From: Ephydatia muelleri
Lineage: Eukaryota; Porifera; Demospongiae; Spongillida; Spongillidae
Direction: 5' to 3'
DNA: 64,000 bases
Assembly: GCA_013339895.1 (NCBI GenBank)
Contig: JABACO010000004.1
Span: 2,605,879 to 2,669,878, forward strand
Shown here: positions 10,904-22,823 of the stretch, one piece after another
Numbering within the stretch: position 1 is the first letter of the stretch
Layout: every line of letters begins with the position of its first letter
The notes under the pieces: model-generated
Told to the model about the DNA's origin: nothing
Databases searched by the model: none
What the model saw: only the letters and a program-made list of their open reading frames with translations
Translations under genes and position numbers: made by a program

Positions 10904-11244
10904 TAATGGATAGCAATATTCATCATTCCATGAAAACAGAAACCTCTTGAGCTTGCTTGCTAACCATCCTTATGACTAGGGGACAGTCCTATAAGGACAC
11001 AATGTATGCATAAGGATGGGGGCAAGACTCATAATAGGAAAAGGAAGTGATGATGTGCATTATATAGAAAGTTCTTGGGCCCTCCCCTTCTCCACATGGG
11101 AAGGAGTTACCTCCTGGCTCTTTCACATTTCATCGACCATTGACACCATCCATACTCTGTCCATACACACCCTCAGTCACTCCCACCTCTCCATACATGT
11201 ATCACATATACCAACTTTTACAATCATGTACATGCACTATGCAA

Positions 11245-11575
11245 ATGGAGCTAATGGGGTTAAGTGAATCAAGTGGTAGGAGGCACGATCATGGCCCAGC
11301 TCACCACAGCGTAAACATGACCACCTAGGCCTGGGAACCATGCCACCTGCCATCTTGGGGGCTAAGGTTCTGTGTAGGTTGGGAGCTGGGGCAACGCTGT
11401 GTCATTTCAGGTGGCCTCCTTGACATCGTGCATCTTGAGTTTCTTGGCCATCTTCTGTTCTACAGTTCTCGTAGCCTTCTCCATTTTCTCTTCATTTTCT
11501 GAGTTGAGGACAATGTGTCATCCTCGTATGCTTCTATTGTGGCCCCACCCACCTCCCATTGGTCTCTCAAACTGT
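11245..11575 (-). pseudogene. Zinc-knuckle module downstream of TRIM copy B
   Basis: The minus strand holds a Lys/Glu-rich stretch and, in another frame, SCLRCGELGHDRASYH, which resembles a CCHC zinc knuckle with Tyr-His where the last Cys is expected. The same module lies 3' of TRIM copies C, D, E, F and G. Frames change between its two parts, so it is a relic or a spliced pair of exons. A gag-like or cellular nucleic-acid-binding origin is possible. Confidence 0.5.
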
Positions 11576-11902
11576 TTAGAGAATAACACAAATCATCCAA
11601 ATGCACAGTATAAGAGTGTCAATGAACAAGCCATGTATTCCAACCCTACTAACAGAACTTAACATAGTGAATTGCCCAATTTCGGTTCAGATATCAATAT
11701 CACATATGGAGGAAAAGTAGATAATTCTATTGATTGACAACATTCATTGAACAGTGTAACTGACTTACAACATAGAAGCTTCACATATCTTGTCATGGTT
11801 GACCATATAAACTTTAATACCTATCATGTTCAGATATTTACATCACATGTCTTGAAATGCTCTACAAGTTCACAGTAATGCACATTACATCACATTCACT
11901 TT

Positions 11903-14086
11903 TCAAACACAATACTTCAATACAGTGCTAGCACCATAGTTAGCAATGAACACACTGCCATCTCTGGGATCTAGTGCAGTACCACAGGGATTCTTCAGAT
12001 TCCGCATAGTGAGGATCTTATTCCCTTCAGGATCATAGATGGAGAGACTATTCTCACTGACAAGGCTGTAACCTTCATCATCAATGGCTATTCCAATGGG
12101 ACGATTTGGATCACCATACATCCTGACATAGACACCTTCTCTGGTAAACACTTTGATAGTGTTTGAACCATGGGCTGCAACATGAATGTTTCCCTGAGGG
12201 TCCAAGGCAAGACCCCATGGATACTGAAAACTATGATTGCCTGAACCTTTACCATCTATCGTTAATAACCAACTACAATTTTCATTGAATATTTGTATCC
12301 TATGGTTATAACTGTCAGAGACAATGAGTTTGTTTTTGGAGTCAATGATGACAGCCACTGGAGTATTGAACTGTCCCTGACCTGATCCCTTCTGACCAAA
12401 CTGATGAAGGAACTTTCCACTTGATGTCAGCTTCTGTACACGATTGTTGCAAGTATCAGCAACATACAACACATCTCCCTTGATGGATATACCAGATGGA
12501 CCAGAGAACTGACCATCACCACTTCCCCTACTACCTATGGTATTCTTCAGTTGACCTGTTTGGTCAAACACATAAATGCAGCCATCATCGCTCCCTACAT
12601 AAATGTCTCCATTGTCATGGATGGCTACACATCTAGGCTCATTACACTGGATCGCTTGTTGGGCATTAAATAAGATACGGTAGTTACGTTTAAGCCTCAC
12701 ATCAAGGTCATTAGGACTATTTTGTGCATGCTGACCATCCATTGTGATGAGGAGCTGGTGAAGACCAGCAGTTTGAGGGGTGAGAGTGATGGTGTAGGTA
12801 CCATCCTTGTGGGTCTCCACCTCTCCATACACAACAGCTCCATTACGGGTCTTGGACCTCATCGCACCCTTCACCTCTACACCACCATGTGGGTACTCCT
12901 CCCCCTTTGAGGTTTTGCTTTGTACCTTAACATGGTACCTGGTTCCCACCCTGGCTACTGATGTGATCATCAATGTGCTTGAAGATGGAGACGGATAAGA
13001 CACAAACAAATTTCCAAAATTTGAAAGTTTTTGTATAAGATCATCTGTTTGCATAGACAGTTATGTTACTGTGTTGGTTTGGAGTGAGGGAAATGGTCTG
13101 AACCCTCTTGAGGGTGGCCTTCAGTTCAGTGGGTATGAGTCCTCTCAATGCTACAATCTCATGGTCAGTGTGGGTCTGCAGGATCTGGGATGCCATATCA
13201 GTGTAGTGACCAATGTCTCCAACCATCTTCTCAAACTGTTCCTTCTGGAGGGTCAGAGCTGTTGTCTTGGACAGTGAAATGGCCTCCAACTCTGACAATA
13301 GTGTCTTTTTCCTTTCTTCCAATGTTTGGTGGAGTATTTTAAAGGCTTTGTTGATGGCTAATGAAGCATTGTTTTTGGAGATCTCCACTTGTTCTATCAT
13401 ATTGTTATTTTCACCTGTGGCCCAGTCAGCTTTGTCACTACCTCTTTTGCATCTTCAAGTACTCTTGTGAGTTCCATTTGATGGCTCTTTGCTACCATGC
13501 ATATTTCTTCCACAGTGTGACTTTTGTGGGTAGCTGTAGAGCAGTGAAGGCATACCAGCAAGCTACAAGTCTCACAATATAAATACTCATTTCCATCATG
13601 GTTAGGCTGTGAGCAGTAATGATCGCTTGGCTTCATGGTGGTATGCAGCTGTCTGGCTCCCTCCTGGTCCAGTAGAACAATTATGTGCTTAGAAAATCTT
13701 CGGCTGCTACTATGGTAGTCACGACAGAGCTTGCACAGGAACTGGCGACAGATACAACAGAACACCTCTGCAAGGCCATTGCGTCCATCCACACATTCAT
13801 CACAACACACCTCACTGTTGTTCACCATCTTGGACGTGTACCCTGCTACCTCTACTTCAAATCCAAGATGGAGGTTCTGAGGGAGAACACTGGCCCCTCC
13901 CAATGGGATGCTGGTGTTTTGTTCACAGATGGAACATTGGAACATTTGTTGGGAACCACTTTTCTCTATCTCATGATGGAGACATTGTAGACAGTAGGAG
14001 TGCAAACATGACAGCATTCTAGGATCCTTGTAGGGCTTGGAGCACACACCACAGGTAATGTGTGGAAAGGGTTTCTCCATAACCAC
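11903..14086 (-). pseudogene. TRIM-NHL copy B, full length with two frameshifts
   Basis: Three overlapping minus-strand frames cover a whole TRIM-NHL gene. 14086-13397 holds RING, B-box1 and B-box2 (start MVMEKPFPH). 13400-13041 holds the coiled coil. 13054-11903 holds the filamin-like domain and six NHL repeats ending KYCV-stop. Against copy C there is a one-base loss near 13415 (GGCCCAGTC for GGCTCCAGTT) and a two-base loss near 13055. All RING ligands survive. Intact members would be RING E3 ligases. The two lesions suggest a recent pseudogene; sequencing error is possible but would need two events. The 5' flank is cut at about 14149, where gamma-block sequence begins. Confidence 0.85.
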
Positions 14087-14149
14087 ACTGCTAGCAGTGA
14101 AGAGTATGATAATTCATAGTTTATTTAGTCCTCCATACAAAGCACTTCA

Positions 14150-14640
14150 ATGGAATGGGGGTTGTGGCGAGACAAGCATGAGATCAGCAGCTAATACAGA
14201 ATGTGCACCAGTGGTTGACTACATCTAATACCCAATCCATCATATGTGAGTACAGTGGCGTCAACCACGCCGCCCAGTATGCAGATGGTATGTCACGTCG
14301 CGCATGTAACTTTACCACTCTGCGCTTTATGCCCACCTCCCTTTGGTTCCCTCGTCAATCGGTGGGCGTGCCATGCAATGTTCAAGTGGTTTAGACAATT
14401 ACTTCCATGACACAAATGCACCGCCTAATGACACACCAGGACAAGCCGCATGAACAGTAATCAAAACCCTTCTAACGCAACTGAAATGTGCACGCCTCTT
14501 TGAGAAACACGAGGTCTTAATTTCACACAAACCCTTCCTCCCTCAGTCCCCCTTTACAAATATTTACCTGTTCTTCGGATCCGATGTTTCCATATGTTGA
14601 GCTTCTGTTAAATTGAGCCGGTTAGCCAGTAGAGGTCGCG
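14150..14640 (+). repeat. Gamma-block fragment fused to the TRIM B 5' flank
   Basis: From about 14150 the sequence matches the gamma block (compare 55163-55680 and 34700-35110). It holds the uninterrupted GCATGTAACTTTACCACTC target site of the element at 5165-7300. The switch from TRIM 5' flank to gamma sequence is abrupt. Confidence 0.7.
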
Positions 14641-16490
14641 TGACTGCATCCTAAACGAAAAAAGGTAATTCAATAAAACTTGCAGTAGTATAGTACAGAT
14701 TTGAGTGAGAACAATGAAAAATCAAATATGCCACGAGCGAGGCATAAGATTACTCAGTTTCGAAGTGCTATAAAGGTATTAGTTTAATAGGAAACTTAAA
14801 TTGAAGCATTGTAATCGCAGTCAATAATTGTATATATTTCTTTTAATGATTAAAGTCACCTCAGGACATGTATTCAAAATTCATCAGAATTTGATCACTT
14901 CCTTGAAATTTATTTGCACACAATCCCCTTGCACTTCGTTTCAATACGTAAACCAATCACTGCTACAATGAAGTGTTAAGGCTTACGCTCGCATAATTCT
15001 TTAACTGAATGTTTAACACTTCATCAGTGTTTATCCATTTTCGAAAACGATTACAATCATTAGAAGTGTTTCATAATCGTTTCCTGTACTCCCAAAGGTC
15101 CTTGTGCACTAGTGCCACACAGAAGACGCTGCCAGGAATGTGTGGTGGATCCACCCTTTTAAACGAAAGTGTATCTGTTCTTCACTTCAAGTGTTTTAAT
15201 TGTTGTGTAATTATGTGTTTGTATGGTTGTGTGAGTACCACACGTCTGTGAGTGTGGTTGTGTGCAATTGTGAGAGTGGAAAAAAAAAATACTAACACCA
15301 GATTACAACAACTGCACATAACACACAAAGTTCTAATTCAGTTGCTCTCCCAGTCTTCATGGTTTATGTTACTGTCAAGGAACCTTCCAATCTCCGGACC
15401 AGCTGACAAACAATCAGAATGGTTTGTAACACGTGCACACACATTTAGACTGACTACCAAATGTGTACAACTGTATTTAAAATGACCATATCATGTGCTA
15501 TAGAGCCAATCACAATTGGGAGGGAGCTAGTTTCTGTCTAATTCGCTGTGTGACCCTCTATAGCAATCACACACCCACACACCCTGTCACAACATCCAAT
15601 TGATTAACGGTTCACTGTGAACACACACTACACACCCACACACACAACCACATAGGCAGGAATTACAAACACTTGGGGTGAGGGCTAGACACTTTTATAG
15701 TTAGAGGGGTGTGTGTGACTGTTGTAATCTGGTGTGGGATTTGTGTTTGTAATTTTGCAGAGCGGTTTTCTGGGAGGGTGTGTGGATCCAACACACAAAG
15801 TTCTATTTCAGCTGCTCTCCAGCCACTATGTCCAACCTTCTGTCAATGTTCCACTCTCCAGATCTGCTGACAAAATGCAAACAGAATAGTTTGTAACATG
15901 TGTACAAACACGTAACTGACTACCAAATGTGTGCAACCCTATTTAACCACCAACCATTTCATGTGCTATACAGGAGGAAACCAGCCAAGTTGCTGTCTAA
16001 TTCTCCTCCCTATACCACCGTATGGCATATGGCACACACACCCCCTTGTCACAAACCCAGATGGGTTAAAGATTAAACAACTGAGGCATGAATAATTCAT
16101 GTAACCCTCTTGCTGATTCGGAGTTTCCAGCATCCTTATATGTCACTCAAACGATCTGTCGAACACACTCAAATATGTCATTTCCTTACCCACATGTAAC
16201 TGATTAGGGTCCCAGGCATTTTTTCCACTTTCATTTGGTCACTATCCCCGAGCCAAAATACCACTCTTCATCTCTTCGTTATGCAGGGAATAAAGTGGAC
16301 ATCAGTTACTCTCTTCTATAATGTCAGTGGAAGACACAAGGGAGGGAAAGGTGGTGGTATTTGATGATTCCACTTTGTTGTGACTACGGTACCTTTACAT
16401 CAAGAAGGGGGATGGAGGAGGAAGGGAAGGTGACAACAATGGAACCACTCTGATACATGAAAACTGTATACTCACATACATTTACAGATT
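14641..16490. other. Gene-free stretch; last part is alpha-block 3' flank
   Basis: No supported gene was seen. The 15600-16250 part matches 26340-26930 and 43790-44370, which lie far downstream of TRIM copies D and E, including ACACCAGATTACAACAG-type sequence on alternating strands. 15080-15200 and 15770-15790 share GGATCCACCC-like words in opposite orientation. Confidence 0.5.
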
Positions 16491-16494
16491 TCAA

Positions 16495-16630
16495 TGTTAC
16501 ACTTGAGAACTCCACACGTCTTCACAGAGATAATGGTGCCCTGATCAAACACCTTACATGTCTGGTCTGTTTAATAGTAATAGCGTATCATATTCTGGAA
16601 CAGCAAGAACAGATATAATGGAATAGAGAA
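16495..16630 (-). pseudogene. CKVFD module, copy
   Basis: The minus strand encodes CKVFDQGTIISVKTCG in frame, followed by a possible GT donor, and preceded by a conserved segment giving VPEYDTLLLL. The module recurs at 17640, 27280, 44720, 54140, 57430, 61640 and 63130. It looks like an exon of a lost gene. Function unknown. Confidence 0.4.
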
Positions 16631-16695
16631 GAGGAGATGGGAGGGGTGAGGAGGGGCAAGAATCACAATGAGAAAGGCAGCCAAAAAGGGAGTTA

Positions 16696-16723
16696 CGGGG
16701 TGGGGAGGGGGGGGGGGGGGGGA
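16696..16723 (+). repeat. G-rich tract
   Basis: GGGGTGGGG followed by an uninterrupted G run; potential G-quadruplex. The related copy at 61830-61850 is shorter. Confidence 0.8.
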
Positions 16724-17639
16724 GAGAACTGAGCAATTGTGACAGTTTGTGATGAGAACTTTCCTAAGTAGCTATGCTATCCACCTGCCATGCATGGTGT
16801 GGGGTGTGCTTATGTAGTTGGTGACATAATAATAAAGATGCCATGTGTTGGCAATATTACACCACATGTGCTTAGAGCAACCATGCCACATGAAACAAAT
16901 CACTCAAGGTAATGCATTGTCATTAAGCTGCTGTTTAATTCTATGATAATGTGAGTGCAGTGTGCCCCCCACCCTCTTCCCCCTTCTCCTCAAAATTGCT
17001 AAAGACAGGTGGGGCAGAGAAAATGAAAGAATGTAAAAGGCAACAGTAGTGGAAGAGCTACGTTAAGTGCTTACCTGGGCCTCTGATCAAACACCTACCT
17101 ACACATGTTGTGGTATTCAATACCGTTGCATGGTAAGTAAGGCAACCATACACTTGGCAACATGTTGCACAGGAAACTCAAATGGATATAAGTAAACTTT
17201 CAGTAAATTCATTGGTTACTACTAAATTACTGATGAGTTACTCATAATCATGTAAGCAGAGTGGTGCCCCCAAGCTCCCTCATGTCATTTTTACACGAGG
17301 GTGTTATGGGAAAGATGGAAATAAAGTTCTAAACTGTAGGGACCAGGCCAGCAGTTCCTTAGTTATAGCAGTTGTCCATCCAGTGCAGCACACTGTGCTG
17401 AGACACAAGCGGAAATGCACTTGGAACAATTTGGTTCATTCGAGTAGCTATGCAGGGTGCCAGTGTGTCCAACCTCATGGTAAATGAACATGATCACTGG
17501 TTATGTGACTGCGGTACCTTTACATCAAGAGCGAAGGAGGGAGAAACCAATTGTTGAGACCTCCACACATCATCACAGAGAAAATAGTGCCCAACCATAC
17601 CATTGCACTCACATTCACAGATGCCAACATTTGTATTTG

Positions 17640-17720
17640 AAACCTCCACACGTCTTCACAAAGAATATGGTGCCCTGCTCAAACACCTTACATGTTGTGA
17701 TTGATCCACAATAACAGCAT
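17640..17720 (-). pseudogene. CKVFD module near TRIM copy C
   Basis: A decayed copy of the conserved module, preceded at about 17565-17600 by a second partial copy, so the module is duplicated locally. Confidence 0.35.
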
Positions 17721-17804
17721 GTACCTCTACCAGCAGTTCTCCATTGTACAGTTAACCATATCCATGTACCACATATGACACACCTTTACAATCATGTACA
17801 TGCA

Positions 17805-18150
17805 CTATGCAAATGGAGCTAATGGGGTTAAGTGAATCAAGTGATAGGAAGCACGAAAACGGCCCAGCTGAGCACAGTGAAAACATGACCTCCTGGGCCT
17901 GGGAACCATGCCACCTGCCATCTTGGGGGCTAAGGCTGGCTTTGTTTCTGTGTAGGTTGGGAGCTGGGGCCACACTGTGCCATTTCAGGTGGCCTCCTTG
18001 ACATCGTGCATCTTGCGCTTCTTGGCCACCGTCTGTTCTACTGTTCTCGTAGCCTTCTCCATTTTCTTTTCCTCTTCTGAGTTGAGGACAAGGCGTCATC
18101 CTCGTATGCTTCTATCATGGCCCCACCCACCTCCTATTGGTCCCATTGTT
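17805..18150 (-). pseudogene. Zinc-knuckle module downstream of TRIM copy C
   Basis: The minus strand gives CFHCAQLGRFRASYH in one frame and a Lys/Glu-rich stretch in another. Compared with the other copies the Gly and His positions of the knuckle have changed (CAQLGR), so metal binding is doubtful here. Confidence 0.45.
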
Positions 18151-18257
18151 TAGAGAATAACACAAATCATCCAAGTGCACAGTCTAAGAGTGTCAATGAT
18201 ACAACAAGAACTAGCCATGTATTCCAAACCCAATTAAATACAGTAGACCATATAATC

Positions 18258-18263
18258 TTTAAT
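18258..18263 (-). promoter_or_regulatory. Putative polyadenylation signal ATTAAA of TRIM copy C
   Basis: ATTAAA on the minus strand lies 12 bases past the TRIM C stop codon. The same TTGGTATTAAAGTTTATATGG context follows the 3' ends of copies B, D, E and F, so it is conserved with the gene. Confidence 0.5.
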
Positions 18264-18274
18264 ACCAATCATAT

Positions 18275-20497
18275 TTACATCACAACCACTTGAAAATGCT
18301 CTACGAGTTTCACAGCAATGTATATTACATCACATTCATTTTTGAAACACTTCAATACAGTGTTAGCACCATAGTCAGCAATGAACACACTGCCATCTCT
18401 GGGATGTAGTGCAGTACCATAGGGATCCTCCAGATTCCCCACTGTGTGGATCTTGTTCCCTTCAGGATCATAGATGGAGAGACAATAGCTATTCCGCTCA
18501 CTGACAAGGCTGTAACCTTCACCATCAATGGCTATTCCAATGGGACCATTAGGACCACCATACATTCTGACATGGACACCTTCTTGGGTAAACACTTTGA
18601 TAGTGCCTGAACCATGGGCTGCAACATGAATGTTTCCCTGAGAGTCCAAGGCAAGACCCCATGGATATGCAAAACTATGATTGCCTGAGCCATTACCATC
18701 TATGGTTAATAACCTACCACCATTTTCATTGAATATTTTTATTCTATGGTAATGACTGTCAGAGACAATCAGTTTGTTGTTGGAGACCATGATGACACTA
18801 TATGGCCTATTGAGCTGTCCATAATGACCAAACGTATGAAGAAACTTTCCACTTGATGTCAGCTTCTGTACACGATGGTTGCCAGCATCAGCAACATACA
18901 ACACATCTCCCTTGATGGATACACCGTATGGAGAATTGAACTGACCATCACCACTTCCTCTACTACCTATGGTATTTTTCAGTTGACCTGTTTGATCAAA
19001 CACATAAATGCAGCCATCATCGCTCCCTACATAGATGTCTCCATTGTCATGGATGGCTACACACCTAGGCCTATTACACGGGATCACTTGTTGGGCATTA
19101 CATAAGATACGATAGTCATGAATAGGCCGCACATCAAGGTCATTAGGACTATTCAGTACATGCTGACCATCCATTGTGATGAGGAGCTGGTGAGGACCAG
19201 CAATTCGAGGGGTGAGGGTGATGGTGTAGATACCATCCCTGTGGTCCTCCACCTCTCCATACACAACTGCTCCATTATAGGTCTTGGACCTCATCTCACC
19301 CTTCACCTCTACACCTGAGGTCATGCTTTGTACCTTAACACGGTACTTAGTCCCCACCTTGGCTACTGATGTGGAAGTCCATTTGCATGCAGATGGAGAA
19401 GGATAAAACACAAATGCATCTCCAAAATTTGAAAGTTTTTGTTTAAGATCATCTGTCTGCAAAGACACAGTTATGTTGCTGTGTTGGTTTGGAGTGAGGG
19501 AAATGGTCTGGACCCTCTTGAGGGCGGCATCCAGTTCAGTGGGTATGAGTCCTCCCAATGCTACAATCTCATGGTCAGTGTGGGTCTGCAGGATCTGGGA
19601 TGCCATATCAGTGTAGTGACCAATGTCTCCAACCATCTTCTCAAACTGCTCCTTCTGGAGGGTCAGAGCTGTTGTCTTGGACAGTGAAATGGCCTCCAAC
19701 TCTGATAATAGTGTGTTTTTCCTTTCTTCCAATGTTTGTTGGAGTATTTCAAAGGCTTGGTTGATGGCCAAGAAAGCAGTTTGTTTGGAGATCTCCACTT
19801 GTTCTATCATCCTGTTATTTTCACCCATGGCTCCAGTTAGCTTTGTCACTACTTCTTTTGCATCTTCAAGTGCTCTTGTGATTTCCATTTGATGGTTCTT
19901 TGCTACCATGCATATTTCCTTCACAGTGTGGGTTTTGTGGGTAGCTGTAATGCAGTGAAGGCATACCAGCAAGCTACAAGTCTCGCAATATAAATTCTTA
20001 TTTCCATCATGAATAGGCTGTGAGCAGTAATGATCTCTTGGCTTCATGGTGGTATGCAGCTGTCTGGCTCCCTCCTGGTCCAGTAGAACAATTTTGTGCT
20101 TAGAAAATCTTCGGCTGCTACTATGGTGGTCACGACAAACCTTGCACAGGAACTGGTGACAAATACAACAGAACACCACTGCTAGGCCATTGCGTCCATC
20201 CACACATTCATCACAACACACCTCACTGTTGTTCACCATCTTGGACGTGCACACTGCTACATCTACTTCAAATCCAAGATGGAGGTTCTGAGGGAGACCA
20301 CTGGCTCCTCCCACCGGGATGCTGGTGTTTCGTTCACAGATTGGACATTGGAACATTTGTTGGGAACCACTTTTCTCTATCTCATGATGGAGACATTGTC
20401 GACAGAAGGAGTGCAAACATGACAGAATTCTTGGATCCTTGTAGGGCTTGGAGCACACACCACAGGTAATGTGTGGAAAGGGTTTCTCCATATTCAC
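18275..20497 (-). CDS. TRIM-NHL E3 ubiquitin ligase, intact copy C (TRIM2/3/71-like)
   Basis: A single 740-codon frame without introns. The RING finger uses C12, C15, C27, H29, C32, C35, C51 and C54. B-box1 is about residues 94-134 and B-box2 about 156-190 (HYCSQPIHDG, CETC, CLHC). A coiled coil spans about 200-350, with QLHTTMKP as linker before B-box2. The filamin/Ig-like domain is about 365-465 (GDYTIT-type YTITLTPRIAGPHQLLI), and six NHL repeats span about 480-715 (GDGQFNSPYGVSIKGDVLYV, GNIHVAAHGSGTIKVF). Family members are RING E3 ligases whose coiled coil dimerises them and whose NHL propeller recognises RNA hairpins or proteins. The start MNMEKPFPH matches the sister starts. The C-terminus is unusual: about 4 bases lost near the usual KYCV stop extend it by roughly 24 residues. 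This is the only complete open copy in the window. Confidence 0.93.
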   Translation of the reverse strand: MNMEKPFPHITCGVCSKPYKDPRILSCLHSFCRQCLHHEIEKSGSQQMFQCPICERNTSIPVGGASGLPQNLHLGFEVDVAVCTSKMVNNSEVCCDECVDGRNGLAVVFCCICHQFLCKVCRDHHSSSRRFSKHKIVLLDQEGARQLHTTMKPRDHYCSQPIHDGNKNLYCETCSLLVCLHCITATHKTHTVKEICMVAKNHQMEITRALEDAKEVVTKLTGAMGENNRMIEQVEISKQTAFLAINQAFEILQQTLEERKNTLLSELEAISLSKTTALTLQKEQFEKMVGDIGHYTDMASQILQTHTDHEIVALGGLIPTELDAALKRVQTISLTPNQHSNITVSLQTDDLKQKLSNFGDAFVFYPSPSACKWTSTSVAKVGTKYRVKVQSMTSGVEVKGEMRSKTYNGAVVYGEVEDHRDGIYTITLTPRIAGPHQLLITMDGQHVLNSPNDLDVRPIHDYRILCNAQQVIPCNRPRCVAIHDNGDIYVGSDDGCIYVFDQTGQLKNTIGSRGSGDGQFNSPYGVSIKGDVLYVADAGNHRVQKLTSSGKFLHTFGHYGQLNRPYSVIMVSNNKLIVSDSHYHRIKIFNENGGRLLTIDGNGSGNHSFAYPWGLALDSQGNIHVAAHGSGTIKVFTQEGVHVRMYGGPNGPIGIAIDGEGYSLVSERNSYCLSIYDPEGNKIHTVGNLEDPYGTALHPRDGSVFIADYGANTVLKCFKNECDVIYIAVKLVEHFQVVVM

Positions 20498-21900
20498 ACT
20501 GTTGGTAGTGAAGAGTATGATAATTCATAGTTTACACAGTCCATACAAAGCATTTGAAAAGATTTGGCCTAGTTAAAATCAAACTGCAGTAGGTACACTG
20601 ATGTGAGATATTTAGCACTACAGCACCAAGGCTAGTATTGTAGTATAAGAATCCAGACAGCTTATGAATGCTAAGCTATGTAACACAGTACATATAAGAC
20701 CACTGGGTTCAGTTCCCTATGGGCACAGTTTGAGAAAAAAACCCTGTCACTAGATTTATACAGCACACTTAGTAGCTAAATGTTAACTAGTATGTGCCAT
20801 TCGAAGTCTATGGTCAACACAATTCTGTTAGTGCTTGTATGTGGCTACTTAAAGGTTTGGAGTACAAAACAACCAGTATATATGAATGCTCATTGCAGGC
20901 TCGTCAGATGGGTTCTGAAAAGTAACGATTCCATCGCCAGAAACGACAGCATAGCTAAGTCCAATTATATATACATTTATTGAACGTTTTAAGAGCATTG
21001 TCAAATGTGCTAAATGAAAATCTTTCCTTAGCATAAAATAGTCTAAAAGGGCGGAACAGTTGATCCTATGTGTACGCTGCACATTACTAAGCTGCACACA
21101 TTGATAAACTAGTTACAGTGAAACCTGTCTAAAGCTTCTCCTTCAGGCCAAGAATACATGGCCTTTGTAGACAGGTGGCTGCCAACCCAGAACCCTGTAA
21201 AACAGCCACATCGCGACTTGACCTTTATATGGGATCGTTTCCGTGAAAAGGGACCTAACTCATGTTTTGTAAGATTTATATTCTACAAGTCTGCACTGAG
21301 AATCAGAGTAACTGCCAAAGTTGTAGGCGCTGTATTCTTAATTAGCCATACATTTCAATGCAAGCTTAACATTTGAGATCGTGTCCACAAAAGTGGAAGT
21401 AACGCAGAACATTAGGTGGCTGTTACCCAAGGAGGAACTGCATTCCATGATAGAGAGAAAATGTCACACTACTAACCCTGTAATTAGGACAGCCCTTTAC
21501 CAGACCCCTGGAATGGGGCTGGTCAATGGAAGGGCATTAATCTTCGCTGTATTGATGGTATTGTATTGTATTGTTGTTCTACAGTTATGTCATGCATGAA
21601 GTACTGGGCTGGAGTGAAAAATGACAAAGCAGTGCAGTATCTCGAATAGCGACTAACTGAAGTTTGGAGCCTGATGATTCATGAAGGACCTATTTATTGT
21701 AGCTATAGTATTGCTTCAATCATGTGCCGCTGGGATGATGATACACCTCTGACCCTTGTTCCCCAACACAAGTGTGTTATTAATGGGAGCATGGCCACTA
21801 CTGAGCTAGATGACCTGGAGCTGAGGTGGCTGGCCCAATCAGCAATGGTGCTGAGAAGCAGGTCAAATAGCTATACCAAGGAAATCCCATGGGGCTTACC
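20498..21900. other. TRIM C 5' flank and gene-free sequence
   Basis: 20500-21110 is the conserved TRIM 5' flank (TTTAGCACTACAGCACCAAG, the empty hAT-like target), matching 30260-31340. 21110-21690 matches 31345-31990 and distantly 49900-50110; it begins with CAGTGAAACCTGTCTAA, facing GTAGACAGGTGGCTGCC. No gene was recognised. Confidence 0.5.
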
Positions 21901-22740
21901 AGCACTGGAGAACCTGGGCCGATGCAAGACAAGGAGTGCCAAGCTTCCCAGTGCAGGGAGCTTCATCTGGTGCTGTATGTGTTGCACCTGAGTGAATCCA
22001 CTGAGTCCAAGGCTGCAGTAGAGGAGGCAGCTATCTCATGGTACAGGGGCTGGCTGCAGTAGAGGAGGCAGCTATCTCATGGTACAGGGGCTGGCTGCAG
22101 TAGAGGAGGCAGCTATCTCATGGTACAGGGGCTGGCTGGGCTCCAGCCGCTAGGTGGGTCTAAATCCCATTAGATCAGTTAAGACGCAAGTTGCTGGGTC
22201 AGCTCCAGGTCAGGCTGTTGGCAGTGAGTCTGGTGGCATTTGCAGGGTTCGTGTGGTGTGATGAGCTAAGTGAATGCTGCAGGTTACCTGTCATGCTGAA
22301 GGCATGGTTGTACAAATTCAGTCTAGTAAGATAGATCAATATCGGGATGGAGCATCCCTAGTTATTGCACATACTGGGCAGGTGACATGTCCAGTTGGTA
22401 AGATGGAGCATTACTTTCGCATGGGCGAGGTAGACCACTTATCCCAGGCAAAGCTCTTTCAGGAGATAGTGCAGAACAAAGATAGGGAGCGTCTATGTAA
22501 GAATGGTGGTCTTAGCTCCAGGGAGCTGTTAAGGGGTTTGACCCAGCATTGTTTGGAATGCATAGCTTGCGAGCTGGGGTTGCCACAGCAGCAGCCAAAA
22601 CTGGTGTAGAGAACTGACTTTTCAAGCTGGAAGTCGGAATCAGCCAAACGCAGCTATGTGAAAGCCTCCCTTGAGCGCCATTTGGAAGTTATGTCTAAGG
22701 GTCTGGGTTATCTAACTTGGCCTGTTCTTTGTGCCTCTAT
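21690..22740 (+). pseudogene. Tyrosine recombinase remnant 3 (core-binding to catalytic part)
   Basis: Pieces in shifting plus-strand frames align with the recombinase family: ELHLVLYVLHLSESTESKA, then LLAV-type SLVAFAGFVWCDEL, then VQIQSSKIDQYRDGASLVIA and GQVTCPVGKMEHYFRMGEVD, then WKSESAKRSYVKASLERHL. In the GFxRCDEL box the catalytic Arg is Trp. The HSLRAG box is not preserved. Frameshifts and stops separate all pieces. Tyrosine recombinases of this kind integrate DIRS- or Crypton-like elements. A 41-bp triplication interrupts it. Confidence 0.7.
22011..22133 (+). repeat. 41-bp tandem repeat, three copies
   Basis: The unit beginning GGCTGCAGTAGAGGAGGCAG occurs three times head to tail with no visible differences, so the triplication is recent. 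It multiplies the codons around KAAVEEAA in the recombinase remnant. Confidence 0.95.
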
Positions 22741-22823
22741 GTGGCTGTGCGTGTGTGATTGCATGTGTGCACAATGACACAAACGTCATGTGACGTCACC
22801 CCGATCTTATCAATTGCTGCTAC

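Noticed and set aside
11903..14086. Introns explaining the frame changes in TRIM copy B
   Set aside because: The changes are losses of one and two bases relative to sister copies, with no added sequence or splice sites.
18875..20000. Plus-strand frames of 60-110 codons over every TRIM copy (e.g. with MLQSHGQCGSAGSGMPYQCS)
   Set aside because: They recur at the same place in each copy because they are antisense shadows of the conserved coiled-coil and NHL coding sequence.
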